A stretch of 64,000 nucleotides of DNA from an uncultured Bacteroidales bacterium (GCA_903945175.1 CAJAUM010000134.1:1-64000); one strand, 5' to 3'; counted from the first letter of the stretch, positions 34,270 to 42,527 are shown. Numbers and translations: made by a program. Notes: generated by a model not told the origin, from the letters alone.

Positions 34270-36888
34270 TTTTCCTCCAAGGATCGCCGTTTTTTTTATT
34301 TTTCTGACCATGCCGTCCGGTCGTGAAATTTCAATAAGTAAAATATAAAAACCCAAAGGCGCCTTGCTACGTGAATCTGTCATGCCATCCCAAATGAAAA
34401 TTCCTTCACTGCCAGATAAAACATGGTTGGCCAGTTGCCTGGCCAGCCGCCCCCCCGAATCATATATGCTTATGTTTACCGCACAATCCGGTTCGTTTTT
34501 ACTGAGGGCGATATGCAGTAAATCATCCCGCCCATCGTTATCAGGAGAAAAAATATCGGGCGTTATGGTGATTTCCTGGTCTTCGCCTCCCGATGTGAAC
34601 TTTTGAGAGTTTTGATAGGCCGGTGTGGCAAATCCAACAGTTTCAGCCGCTGAGTGCCAATTGTTTTTGTCACCCGATGGCATTTCAGAATTGGCTCGCT
34701 CCAATGAAACCCCCTCTTTTGTAGACAATAAAGGATAGTGCATTTCGGGATCATAACGCATCTTGTCAATGATAGCCAAATCGTCTTTCCTGGCAAGGAT
34801 TACCGTTCCTGTATCATCTCCGAATGTGGGAAATTCACTCATCCCGACAACATCCTCCGGCGCCGGAGATCGATACCTTTCACAAATATCGCCCGGGTTG
34901 GAGGTCAGGGCGATGTAATCTCCGGGAAATAACAGGTAACCTGCCGACATCAAGGGTTCTGAATTCGGAAGCAACCCGCCTGTCGTGTCGCTGTTAGATA
35001 AAACCATTGACCGCATATCGATAATTTTTTCCGACCGGTTGTACAATTCAACAAATCTTGATCCTCCGCTTGCAGGGTCTGTCAAAATTTCATTGATTAT
35101 GATATCGTGACACGAAACAGTATCTGGAATAGCAAACCGGATCGAAACAACAGAATCGCATCTGTTTCCTGCACAATCTTTCAGGTTGCCCGAAACATGA
35201 AGGAGATAGGTGACACCCCTTTCAAACACTTCATTAATACGTAATTGTGTTGATATAAAATCCGGTGGGCCAGGTGTCACTTTTACAGGGCGCACCTCCC
35301 CGTCAGGAAAATCTGCGAATGGACTGATCATCCAGTTTGTCATTCCCAGCAAAGAAATACTATCCATGGCTTCAGAAAAATAAACTGTCAGTATTGATGA
35401 ATCTGAAATTACCGCTCTTCCCGGATAGGGATCCACCACATCGGAATTCGACGAAAAAATTGAATTGCCCCTTCCTGGTGTGCCCCCGGAGGCATCCTTT
35501 GAAGCATTCCAGTTTTCACGGCAACCACATGGATTCATCGGATCAATCATTTCCAAAGACCACCCTCCCTTTTCCTTGAATGATCCCCTATACCATTCAG
35601 GATCGTACGAAACAGCATGGATCACATGACCCTGTGAGTCTTTCAATACCAGTGTTGTTCCTTCATTCGACAAGGAGGATGAAGAGGTAAATATAACCGC
35701 GCAATTAGCATAATTTATATAGGACGAGTCCTTTACGATGAGCAAATATCCTTTGGGTGGCAAAATCAATGCATTGAATGCCTTTGAATAACTGCCATAC
35801 TTTATGCTCCAATCTTTTAAATTAATTGGAAATTCAGTCCTGTTATATAATTCTATAAACTCACCATTCGGCAATTCAACCTGCGGCTCCGGGTCTGCCA
35901 TGATTTCATGAATAAGGATATCGTATGGTTTTGGCCGGTAGTAGCAAACCGGAACAATTGTATCCGGCATTCGGTTCCCAGATTCATCCCTGATGTTTTG
36001 AATGCGCAATGAATCAGGCTGGGCCTCTGCCATTACTTCATTAAAAAACAGGGTTACAGCAGCCGGCTGATGAATCTCCAACCTGGCTGAATCGGGTCTG
36101 GCTCCTGTTGAGCTGATCTGATAATTTCCCGGAATCTCGGCAGATTGTCTCTGAATCGCTTCGGTAAATGTTAACCGAATTGTTGTTTCTGTCAGAACCT
36201 CCTGAGAAACGATTTTTGGTGGCAGGGTGTCCTGGATAATCGGACCAACATAAAAATCATCGAAATAGAATTTTGTTGCGTTACTGGAGGTATACCGGCA
36301 TAAAATCCCAAACCACCGGGAAAATTGGAATGAATCATCGAAAAAAGATCCTTCATGATGATAATTAAACCCGCCTGTTGTGTCAATCAAGGCCTCCCAG
36401 GTTCCATCTTCTCCTGAAATAATTTTTACCCTGATAATATTGGTTGAATGAGCTGTTTTAAATGATTTAAAACTGAACATTTTTTCAATTATATCACCTG
36501 TTTGTTTCATGATGCAAATGGAATCATCCGCGCCACCAACCTGGATAAAGCAGCCATTTACCTGCGATTGAAGACCGGATGTGTCAGCAGTCAAATAGAC
36601 CCTTGCATGGTTGTTTGATGAAGTATTAAAGGAAAGTTTCATCCAAAAACTCCATTGCGTATTTTTAACCCGGGCATTGGGGGTGGCAAGTACGGAAGTA
36701 TCTGTGCCCGCCGAACGCAAATGAAGCTGGCTTAAATCATTGATTTCAAACTGGGCACCATCTCCCGTCCATACAGGGTTTTCTGTAAAATTCCCATCTG
36801 AGAAATCATCTGTCACCTGCCCCGGGGATATGTATGAAATGCACACAATGCACACAATGTAAATAGTTCGGGAATATACAATTTTCAT
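34264..36888 (-). CDS. Large exported lamin-tail-domain surface protein
   Basis: 874 residues. Signal peptide (about 1-24; VCIVCIS encoded by a 9-bp tandem repeat). A laminin-G/concanavalin-like region (about 25-215), Ig-like SbsA-type segment (about 222-310, TIRLTFTEAI), a first lamin-tail domain (about 315-440, ILIHEIMADPEPQVELPNGE), an Ig-like linker, a second lamin-tail domain (about 585-700, IIINEILTDPASGGSRFVEL) and a FlgD-like C-terminal domain (TPDIFSPDNDGRDD, then a conserved beta strand end). Such proteins are surface-exposed and T9SS-related in Bacteroidota. Function unknown. Confidence 0.85.
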   Translation of the reverse strand: MKIVYSRTIYIVCIVCISYISPGQVTDDFSDGNFTENPVWTGDGAQFEINDLSQLHLRSAGTDTSVLATPNARVKNTQWSFWMKLSFNTSSNNHARVYLTADTSGLQSQVNGCFIQVGGADDSICIMKQTGDIIEKMFSFKSFKTAHSTNIIRVKIISGEDGTWEALIDTTGGFNYHHEGSFFDDSFQFSRWFGILCRYTSSNATKFYFDDFYVGPIIQDTLPPKIVSQEVLTETTIRLTFTEAIQRQSAEIPGNYQISSTGARPDSARLEIHQPAAVTLFFNEVMAEAQPDSLRIQNIRDESGNRMPDTIVPVCYYRPKPYDILIHEIMADPEPQVELPNGEFIELYNRTEFPINLKDWSIKYGSYSKAFNALILPPKGYLLIVKDSSYINYANCAVIFTSSSSLSNEGTTLVLKDSQGHVIHAVSYDPEWYRGSFKEKGGWSLEMIDPMNPCGCRENWNASKDASGGTPGRGNSIFSSNSDVVDPYPGRAVISDSSILTVYFSEAMDSISLLGMTNWMISPFADFPDGEVRPVKVTPGPPDFISTQLRINEVFERGVTYLLHVSGNLKDCAGNRCDSVVSIRFAIPDTVSCHDIIINEILTDPASGGSRFVELYNRSEKIIDMRSMVLSNSDTTGGLLPNSEPLMSAGYLLFPGDYIALTSNPGDICERYRSPAPEDVVGMSEFPTFGDDTGTVILARKDDLAIIDKMRYDPEMHYPLLSTKEGVSLERANSEMPSGDKNNWHSAAETVGFATPAYQNSQKFTSGGEDQEITITPDIFSPDNDGRDDLLHIALSKNEPDCAVNISIYDSGGRLARQLANHVLSGSEGIFIWDGMTDSRSKAPLGFYILLIEISRPDGMVRKIKKTAILGGKL

Positions 36889-36979
36889 ACCTCCTTATTT
36901 TCTGCTTAATCGGGAATTCTTAAAAAGGTGACTGTTGTGTTGATAAAAAGTTCAAGCTGGTTTTCGCTATTTTTTCCCC

Positions 36980-36987
36980 TATCTTTG
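36980..36987 (+). promoter_or_regulatory. Bacteroidota -7 box of asd
   Basis: TATCTTTG fits TAnnTTTG, 17 bp before the ATG at 37004. A TTCGCTATTTTTT filler stretch lies just upstream (36963..36975). Confidence 0.6.
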
Positions 36988-37003
36988 CCAAAAATCATCT
37001 AAT

Positions 37004-37999
37004 ATGAAACTGGCAGTTGTCGGTGCAACCGGCCTTGTTGGAAGAGAAATCCTGAAGGTTCTTGGTGAGCGAAAAATCTTTCCCACCCCGCTAATTCCTG
37101 TCGCTTCCCAAAAATCTGCAGGACTTCCACTCACATTCAACAACCATCGTTATTTTATTCACACCCACGAACAGGCTATAGCAGAAAAGCCCGATATGGC
37201 TATATTTTCTGCCGGTTCCGGTACCTCAAGGGAATGGGCTCCGCGGTATGCAGATGCAGGCATTACCGTAATAGATAATTCATCCGCATGGCGCATGGAT
37301 CCGGAAGTTCCGCTGATTGTTCCCGAAATCAATGCATCCATCCTGACCAGGGATCATAAGATCATAGCCAACCCAAACTGCTCCACGATACAACTTGTGT
37401 TGGTTTTAGCACCCCTTCATGCAAAATACAAAATCAAACGAATTGTAGCATCCACCTACCAATCCGTTACCGGTACCGGAGCCAAGGCAGTCAGGCAACT
37501 TGAAAACGAACGCAGGGGGATAAAAGGAGAAATGGCTTACCCTTACCCCATCGATCTGAACCTTTTTCCGCATGGTGGCGATTTCCTTGAAAACGGATAT
37601 ACCACCGAAGAGATGAAACTGGTGAATGAAACCCATAAAATCCTTGATGATAATTCAATCAGAATTACAGCTACCATCGTCAGGGTTCCTGTTATGGGCG
37701 GCCATTCTGAGGCCGTTAACATAGAATTTGAACATGCGTTTTCACTCAGCGAAGTTGTTTCCCTTCTTCACTGTACCCCCGGAATAATCCTCCGCGATGA
37801 TGTTAAAAATAATATCTACCCCATGCCCATCGAAGCTGCAGGCAAAGATGAGGTTTTCGTTGGAAGGATCCGCCGTGATGAATCACAGCCCAATGCCCTA
37901 AACCTCTTTATTGTCGCAGACAATTTAAGAAAGGGGGCCGCTACAAACGCTGTCCAGATTGCCGAATTCCTTGAATCAAACGGACTTCTTCGTTGTTGA
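37004..37999 (+). CDS. asd: Aspartate-semialdehyde dehydrogenase
   Basis: 331 residues. Reduces aspartyl phosphate with NADPH to the semialdehyde used for lysine, diaminopimelate, threonine and methionine. NADP-binding GATGLVGREIL at residues 8-18; active-site Cys126 in ANPNCSTIQL; substrate-binding arginine/His segment RVPVMGGHSEAVNIEF. Normal length. Single gene with its own promoter; no riboswitch-like leader is visible in the 115-bp gap upstream. Confidence 0.95.
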   Translation: MKLAVVGATGLVGREILKVLGERKIFPTPLIPVASQKSAGLPLTFNNHRYFIHTHEQAIAEKPDMAIFSAGSGTSREWAPRYADAGITVIDNSSAWRMDPEVPLIVPEINASILTRDHKIIANPNCSTIQLVLVLAPLHAKYKIKRIVASTYQSVTGTGAKAVRQLENERRGIKGEMAYPYPIDLNLFPHGGDFLENGYTTEEMKLVNETHKILDDNSIRITATIVRVPVMGGHSEAVNIEFEHAFSLSEVVSLLHCTPGIILRDDVKNNIYPMPIEAAGKDEVFVGRIRRDESQPNALNLFIVADNLRKGAATNAVQIAEFLESNGLLRC

Positions 38000-38061
38000 T
38001 ATATCTCAATTTTCTGATTGATTAAAAAGGCGTAAAAGATTGCTTTATATCAATTTAGTGT

Positions 38062-38069
38062 TATCTTTG
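38062..38069 (+). promoter_or_regulatory. Bacteroidota -7 box of the Crp/Fnr gene
   Basis: TATCTTTG fits TAnnTTTG, 39 bp before the ATG at 38108, leaving room for a hairpin leader. Confidence 0.55.
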
Positions 38070-38100
38070 TCTGCTTAACCAAAATTTGTTACGAGCAGAC
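38069..38100. promoter_or_regulatory. Inverted repeat in the leader of the Crp/Fnr gene
   Basis: GTCTGCT (38069..38075) is matched by AGCAGAC (38094..38100), with CAAA/TTTG pairing inside. It begins next to the -7 box and ends 8 bp before the ATG, so it is either an operator at the start site or a leader hairpin that could mask the translation start. Confidence 0.45.
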
Positions 38101-38107
38101 AACCCTG

Positions 38108-38803
38108 ATGGTAAACAAAATTCATCATAACTCCAATTGCGCCGAATGTAACTGCAAAGCCTCCATTTTTAGTAATTTGAGCCCCCTTGAACTTGAATTG
38201 ATCAACAGCAGCCGTTTCCAGGTAAGCTATAAAGCAGGCGAGATTATCTTTAAGCAGGGGACGCCCTCCCCCTATTTTGTTTGTGTCACCTCCGGGCTAG
38301 CCAAAATATATATTGAGGGATACGGAAAGAATCTGATCCTGGCTTTGATTAAGCCGATTGATTATATTTTCGGCCCCGGAATCTACGTCGATAACCGTCA
38401 CTACTATTCTGCTGCTGCCGTCGAAGATTGTACTGCTTGTCTTGTGGATGTAACCATATTTAAAAAATTGATTCGCGAAAACCCAGATTTTGCTGAAGAA
38501 TTCATTAAACGGGTCTCACTGCAGTCGATCTTTAACTTCGACCAGGTGATCAGTCTTACCCAAAAACAGATGCATGGGCGCATTGCCGATGTGATATTTT
38601 ATCTATCAGATAAGATTTACTGCCAGAACCCATTTGAAATGACCATCTCCCGTCAGGACCTCGCCGACCTCTCCGGAATGTCGAAAGAGAGCGCCATCCG
38701 GATTTTAAAAGAGTTTAAGGAGGAGGGAATTCTTACAACCTCAGGGAATACAATGGAAATCCTCAATTCAAAACAACTTCGGCAGATTAGTGAGACTGGC
38801 TGA
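38108..38803 (+). CDS. Crp/Fnr-family transcriptional regulator
   Basis: 231 residues. N-terminal cysteine group C11, C14, C16, then a cyclic-nucleotide-binding-type beta barrel (about 22-130, YKAGEIIFKQGTPSPYFVCV) with C108 and C111, a dimer helix, and a winged helix with recognition segment GMSKESAIRILKEF (Lys-Glu-x3-Arg, close to Crp's Arg-Glu-x3-Arg). FNR has an N-terminal Cys cluster plus one Cys about 93 residues further on, so redox sensing by an Fe-S cluster is possible here but the Cys spacing differs. Stands immediately before the cytochrome cluster and the palindromic array it may bind. Confidence 0.88.
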   Translation: MVNKIHHNSNCAECNCKASIFSNLSPLELELINSSRFQVSYKAGEIIFKQGTPSPYFVCVTSGLAKIYIEGYGKNLILALIKPIDYIFGPGIYVDNRHYYSAAAVEDCTACLVDVTIFKKLIRENPDFAEEFIKRVSLQSIFNFDQVISLTQKQMHGRIADVIFYLSDKIYCQNPFEMTISRQDLADLSGMSKESAIRILKEFKEEGILTTSGNTMEILNSKQLRQISETG

Positions 38804-38983
38804 TATTCGCTTCACGTCCATGTTGATGTTTTTCCGATTTTCTCTCCTGCTTTTTCTCTTTCCAATACACATGTAACGATATAGGTATTGATATATAATT
38901 CACAACAAAGGCCTTATTATTGTTCTGATTTTTACATTTAACCTCTTTTTCTCAGCTCCTGCAAGTTTGTTTTTATACAAAAA

Positions 38984-38997
38984 TTGATATATGTCAA
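38984..38997. promoter_or_regulatory. Fnr/Crp-like palindrome, site 1
   Basis: TTGATATATGTCAA, arms TTGA/TCAA, close to the Fnr consensus TTGAT-N4-ATCAA. First of a series with 21-22 bp spacing in the 345-bp gap between the Crp/Fnr gene and the hexahaem cytochrome. Confidence 0.65.
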
Positions 38998-39004
38998 CGA
39001 AGAA

Positions 39005-39018
39005 TTGACAAATGTCAG
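39005..39018. promoter_or_regulatory. Fnr/Crp-like palindrome, site 2
   Basis: TTGACAAATGTCAG, with perfect TGACA/TGTCA arms, 21 bp after site 1 so on the same face of the helix. Confidence 0.65.
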
Positions 39019-39026
39019 TTATTATA

Positions 39027-39040
39027 TTAACAAATCTCAC
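39027..39040. promoter_or_regulatory. Degenerate Fnr/Crp-like site 3
   Basis: TTAACAAATCTCAC matches site 2 at 11 of 14 positions and follows at 22 bp. A weaker fourth match, TTAACACAGCCAT at 39048..39060, follows 21 bp later. Confidence 0.4.
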
Positions 39041-39073
39041 CATTTTATTAACACAGCCATCCATAATCTTCGA

Positions 39074-39081
39074 TATTTTTG
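39074..39081 (+). promoter_or_regulatory. Bacteroidota -7 box of the hexahaem cytochrome gene
   Basis: TATTTTTG fits TAnnTTTG, 67 bp before the chosen ATG. Sites 1-3 would then centre about 97, 76 and 54 bp upstream of the start point, suitable for activation. Confidence 0.5.
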
Positions 39082-39148
39082 TCTCTGAAACTATTTGCAC
39101 AAGTTGTCAGCTGTAAAATCCTATTTATTAACAAAAACTGTAAGAGTT

Positions 39149-40507
39149 ATGAAAAATGTACAAAAGTTATTTTATGTTGTCGGTTTGATTTTCATGGTTG
39201 TAAGTTTAACCTTTACTTCCTGTACCAAGGAAGGCCCCCAAGGCCCCCAGGGTGCCCAAGGCCCTATCGGTAAAGATGGCACCCCCGGTAAGGATGGTGG
39301 TGAATCCTGCAAACAATGCCATGCAAAAGCCGTTGTCGACGCAATTGCTGTTGAATTCCAGATGTCAAAGCACTTCTGGGGCGCTGCCGCCTTCGAAGAA
39401 GCTGGAAACACATCCTGTGGTCCCTGTCACGAACAAAAAGCATATGTCTATGTTTGTGAGAACAACACGCCAGCAACATTTACCTTTAAAGGTGGTAAAT
39501 GGGTTAATGACTATGCAACAAACGCTGCCAATGCAATTGGTGAGATCGGTTGCTTTACCTGTCACACCAATCTTCACACCACGTATGGTATGTCTGATCT
39601 GGCACTTACCTCTGTAGCTCCGGTTCCCATGACAATGTGGGGTGGCGCCAAAACCATCGACCTGCAACAGGGTGGTGGCAAGAGCAACTTGTGCGTAAAA
39701 TGTCACCAGCCGCGTCCGCTCACCTGCGGAAACGATCCTGCCGGCAGATTACTCAATTATGACTCTGTTAAGAATTTTCCGACTGCCGTTATGTACGACA
39801 GTGCTACCGGTGCGAAAAACACGATGTTAAAACCCTCTTACAGAATGCACATTCACTACGGTGCGATCAGTGGCGTATATGCAGGGGTAGGAGCAATCGA
39901 ATATCCTGGTACCCGTACCTATTCCAATTCACCCCATACCACGGTTGCTACCTGTCAGGATTGCCATATGGCCGGTCCAATGACCGGTATCGCAGGGGGA
40001 CATGCTTTCAATATGAGAAACGCAAAAGAATCCGCGTTAAGTTCAGGTACAACCTGGAACTTCAATGGTTGTAACATAACAGACTGTCACGCAGCAAACC
40101 CGATTGATGCCAATTCAGCCAAATTCAAGGATGTAAGGGCTGAAGTTAAAACTTTGCTTGATGCACTGGCTGCAAAAATTAACGCTTGCGGTGGTGGAAA
40201 TGACATTCTTCACAAAGATGCGAGCGCAGCCAATCTATGGGCCGGTGTCACAACCAAGAATTATGATGGCTATCTCGATATTTATAGTTCTTCAACAAAT
40301 CCGCTTGGATACTGGAGAGATCCTTATAATACAAGTGCTGCCAACATGGCAAAACCAAAATTCCCCAAATTACTGATGGTTCAAACAGGTGCCCTTATCA
40401 ACTTCCAGTTCTGTTTAAGGGAGTACAGCTTAGGTATTCATAATACCCAATATGTAAAAGCCCTGTTAACCAATTCTGTTGAAGCTCTGAATGCAGCTGG
40501 TCTGTAA
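39149..40507 (+). CDS. Hexahaem c-type cytochrome lipoprotein with collagen-like linker
   Basis: About 452 residues from the ATG giving MKNVQKLFYVVG. Lipoprotein signal with lipobox Cys25 (LTFTSC), then about seven Gly-X-Y triplets (residues 29-51, GPQGPQGAQGPIGKDG onward), then haem motifs CKQCH 54-58, CGPCH 90-94, CFTCH 135-139, CVKCH 182-186, CQDCH 269-273 and a CX4CH-type CNITDCH at 308-314. The last 130 residues carry no further haem motif. The stiff linker would hold the haem domain away from the membrane, consistent with a surface electron carrier. No family with known reaction is recognised. Leads the cytochrome cluster; a strong terminator follows. Confidence 0.87.
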   Translation: MKNVQKLFYVVGLIFMVVSLTFTSCTKEGPQGPQGAQGPIGKDGTPGKDGGESCKQCHAKAVVDAIAVEFQMSKHFWGAAAFEEAGNTSCGPCHEQKAYVYVCENNTPATFTFKGGKWVNDYATNAANAIGEIGCFTCHTNLHTTYGMSDLALTSVAPVPMTMWGGAKTIDLQQGGGKSNLCVKCHQPRPLTCGNDPAGRLLNYDSVKNFPTAVMYDSATGAKNTMLKPSYRMHIHYGAISGVYAGVGAIEYPGTRTYSNSPHTTVATCQDCHMAGPMTGIAGGHAFNMRNAKESALSSGTTWNFNGCNITDCHAANPIDANSAKFKDVRAEVKTLLDALAAKINACGGGNDILHKDASAANLWAGVTTKNYDGYLDIYSSSTNPLGYWRDPYNTSAANMAKPKFPKLLMVQTGALINFQFCLREYSLGIHNTQYVKALLTNSVEALNAAGL

Positions 40508-40517
40508 AATGATCTGA

Positions 40518-40564
40518 TTAATCAAAAAAAGGCTTCAGAGATCCTGAAGCCTTTTTTTGATTAA
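40518..40564. terminator. Rho-independent terminator with 21-bp perfect stem
   Basis: 40518..40538 pairs perfectly with 40544..40564 around a 5-base loop (AGATC), with A and T runs inside the stem. Ends transcription after the hexahaem gene and separates it from the next cytochrome. Confidence 0.92.
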
Positions 40565-40628
40565 TTTTGAATAGTAGATCTGTTGAAAAGACAACACCCC
40601 TAATCCTCAAACCCTTAAAATAAAATAT

Positions 40629-41009
40629 ATGCAAAAGCTTAAATGGATCAATCTGATTGTCGTTGTGATAGGAATTTTTCTGTTTGGTGCATGTGAATAT
40701 GCCACCATACAGCCTGATGCACCTATTCCCCCCCCCCCTCCTGGTGATTCTACCAGTTATTCACTTAAGGTACAACCCATCTTTGATAGCAAATGTTTAT
40801 TATGTCATTCCGGAAATCAAATACCTGACCTGCGTTCAGGCAGATCGTACCAAAGCCTGATGGATAACAACATGGTCGTTAAGTCTAATTCTGCTGAGAG
40901 TGTTTTGTATAAAAAAATTCTCCCGGGAGCAAGCATGAATATGTATTGTAGTTCCACAGAAATCTCGACCATCAAGTTCTGGATCGATGAAGGAGCAAAG
41001 AACAATTAG
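40629..41009 (+). CDS. Monohaem c-type cytochrome lipoprotein
   Basis: 126 residues. Lipobox FGACE (Cys about 21), a Pro-rich linker PIPPPPPGD encoded by an 11-C run, and one haem motif CLLCH (about 57-61) with the following IPDLRSGRSYQSLM and KILPGASMNMYC, a pattern like planctomycete-type cytochrome domains. Methionine in ASMNM is a candidate sixth ligand. Probably an outer-membrane-anchored periplasmic or surface electron carrier. The next gene begins 8 bp after its stop, so they form a unit. Confidence 0.85.
   Translation: MQKLKWINLIVVVIGIFLFGACEYATIQPDAPIPPPPPGDSTSYSLKVQPIFDSKCLLCHSGNQIPDLRSGRSYQSLMDNNMVVKSNSAESVLYKKILPGASMNMYCSSTEISTIKFWIDEGAKNN
40728..40738 (+). repeat. Poly-C tract of 11 in coding sequence
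   Basis: Eleven C in a row inside the linker of the monohaem lipoprotein gene, just after the lipobox. Homopolymer tracts of this length often slip during replication; a frameshift here would switch the gene off. Confidence 0.85.
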
Positions 41010-41016
41010 ACACGGC

Positions 41017-42006
41017 ATGAAAAAAACATTCACTAAAAACACGAAAACAATGCACACATTTATATTTTCTTCGAAAAAGATGATCCTTGGCCTTGTATTT
41101 ATTTTCCTCGGTTTAGGGACAATTATGGCGCAGGACTCCATTCCTGCAGAGCCGGAAATAACACAGAAACCATTGGCTAAACCTGCATTTGAAAGCGGAA
41201 TCTGTATGGATAACATAACGGTAGCGTTGCCATCGGCCCATACGCTCGAATTTGTACTGCAACACCGTTTTGGCACCATCCAGCAAAAATGGTCCGACCT
41301 TTTCGGCCTGTGGGGCGCCTCCAATATTCGTTTGGGGTTGAACTTCACCATCACCAAAAACCTGATGGTCGGGTTGGGAACTACAAAAAATAACCGCCTA
41401 CAGGATTTTCAGTTAAAATATGTCTTTGCCCATCAACGTAAAGGGGGATTCCCATTGACCATTGCCTACTATTTTGACTTGTCGCTGAATGCATTGAGCA
41501 GCGATAATAACAAGTTCGGGGCAGAGTACAAATTTATTGACCGGCTGACCTACTACAACGAGTTTTTATTTGCCCGAAGGTTTTGTAAGGAATTTTCAGC
41601 ACAGATTGGTATTAGTTATACCCACATCAATAAAACGGATGGGAAAGTCGACACCAGCCAGAATGTTGTGGGGAATGATGCATTGGCCTTTTCACTGCTT
41701 GGTCGGCTTAAGTTAAGCCCTCAATCATCTATTGTGTTGTCATATACGCAACCCATTATATTAAATTACGATCCGGCTTTTATTGTCAGGGCCGGAAAGA
41801 ACTGGATGGAAATCCCGAAAAACAAGGCTCCTTATGCCAATATTTCTCTGGGTTGGGAGGTTTCAACAAGTACCCACGCATTTCATGTATACATTTCGGC
41901 AGCACAGGGCATTCTTCCTTCAGAAGTCGTAATGCATAATACCAACAACTTTTTTGATGGCTTTATTCTTGTAGGGTTCAATCTTACCCGTTTATGGAGT
42001 TTTTAA
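41017..42006 (+). CDS. DUF5777-family outer-membrane beta-barrel protein
   Basis: About 329 residues from MKKTFTKNTK, or 318 from ATG 41050. Signal peptide region ends near TIMAQ. The body is a run of amphipathic strands typical of a beta-barrel: LEFVLQHRFGTIQQKWSDLF, NIRLGLNFTITKNLMVGLG and a terminal aromatic LTRLWSF. DUF5777 barrels are often found beside multihaem cytochromes in Bacteroidota. A barrel in such a cluster could let electrons pass the outer membrane with a cytochrome inside or attached, as in porin-cytochrome conduits; this is inference. Confidence 0.85.
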   Translation: MKKTFTKNTKTMHTFIFSSKKMILGLVFIFLGLGTIMAQDSIPAEPEITQKPLAKPAFESGICMDNITVALPSAHTLEFVLQHRFGTIQQKWSDLFGLWGASNIRLGLNFTITKNLMVGLGTTKNNRLQDFQLKYVFAHQRKGGFPLTIAYYFDLSLNALSSDNNKFGAEYKFIDRLTYYNEFLFARRFCKEFSAQIGISYTHINKTDGKVDTSQNVVGNDALAFSLLGRLKLSPQSSIVLSYTQPIILNYDPAFIVRAGKNWMEIPKNKAPYANISLGWEVSTSTHAFHVYISAAQGILPSEVVMHNTNNFFDGFILVGFNLTRLWSF

Positions 42007-42043
42007 CCAACTATATTATTGTTTAACCTAAATTTTATTGATT

Positions 42044-42460
42044 ATGAAAACATCGAAAAAAATTGCAACGATTATGGCAGCTGCTCTGCTTGTCGTATTC
42101 TTCCTTTTTGGCAATACGCTTCAAGCCCAGCAGGCAAAGGCAAAAGCATGGCCTGTTCCAGATAAGGACAAGGCAATGAAAGCCACAGGAAAAGCTGATT
42201 TAGCAACAGGCAAAGAACTCTGGGCAAAGCATTGTAAATCATGCCACGGAAGTAAAGGTCTCGGCGACGGCCCAAAAGGCGCCTCGTTGAAAACTTTTGC
42301 AGGTGACTTCTCTGCTGCTGACTTCCAGGCTGGAACAGATGGCGAACTTTATTATCGTACCAGCAAAGGTCGTGATGAAATGCCGGGATACGAAAAGAAA
42401 ATTCCTGAAGCCGCTGATCGCTGGGCATTGGTTGCCTTCATGCGTACAATGAAAAAATAG
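42044..42460 (+). CDS. Small periplasmic class I cytochrome c
   Basis: 138 residues from ATG 42044 (an in-frame TTG at 42038 is also open). Signal peptide (about 1-29, ending LQAQ). Single haem motif CKSCH at 64-68 in ELWAKHCKSCHGSKGLGDGP, and the Met ligand in DEMPGYEKK near residue 113. Soluble shuttle type, probably moving electrons between the inner-membrane complex and the outer-membrane proteins. Followed by a terminator. Confidence 0.93.
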   Translation: MKTSKKIATIMAAALLVVFFLFGNTLQAQQAKAKAWPVPDKDKAMKATGKADLATGKELWAKHCKSCHGSKGLGDGPKGASLKTFAGDFSAADFQAGTDGELYYRTSKGRDEMPGYEKKIPEAADRWALVAFMRTMKK

Positions 42461-42463
42461 CTG

Positions 42464-42485
42464 AATAATGATTCAATAATGATTC
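42464..42485. repeat. 11-bp perfect tandem duplication
   Basis: AATAATGATTC occurs twice in direct succession (42464..42474, 42475..42485) in the gap after the cytochrome c gene. No function evident. Confidence 0.8.
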
Positions 42486-42487
42486 AC

Positions 42488-42527
42488 AAAATGGGTGTTA
42501 ACGGGGATTCCTGTTGACACCCATTTT
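42488..42527. terminator. Rho-independent terminator
   Basis: AAAATGGGTGT (42488..42498) pairs with ACACCCATTTT (42517..42527), extended by a G-U and AAC/GTT pairs, followed by T7. Separates the outer cytochrome genes from the inner-membrane complex genes. Confidence 0.85.

Noticed and set aside
36840-36880. 9-bp repeat GCACACAAT x2 as a regulatory site
   Set aside because: It lies inside the signal-peptide codons (IVCIVCIS) of the lamin-tail protein and is explained by coding repetition.
36889-37003. Lysine riboswitch before asd
   Set aside because: The gap is 115 bp with a -7 box close to the start and no recognisable riboswitch structure.
38886-38902. TTGATATATAATTCA as a further Fnr-like site
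   Set aside because: The second half does not match TCAA and the spacing to the main array is not in phase.
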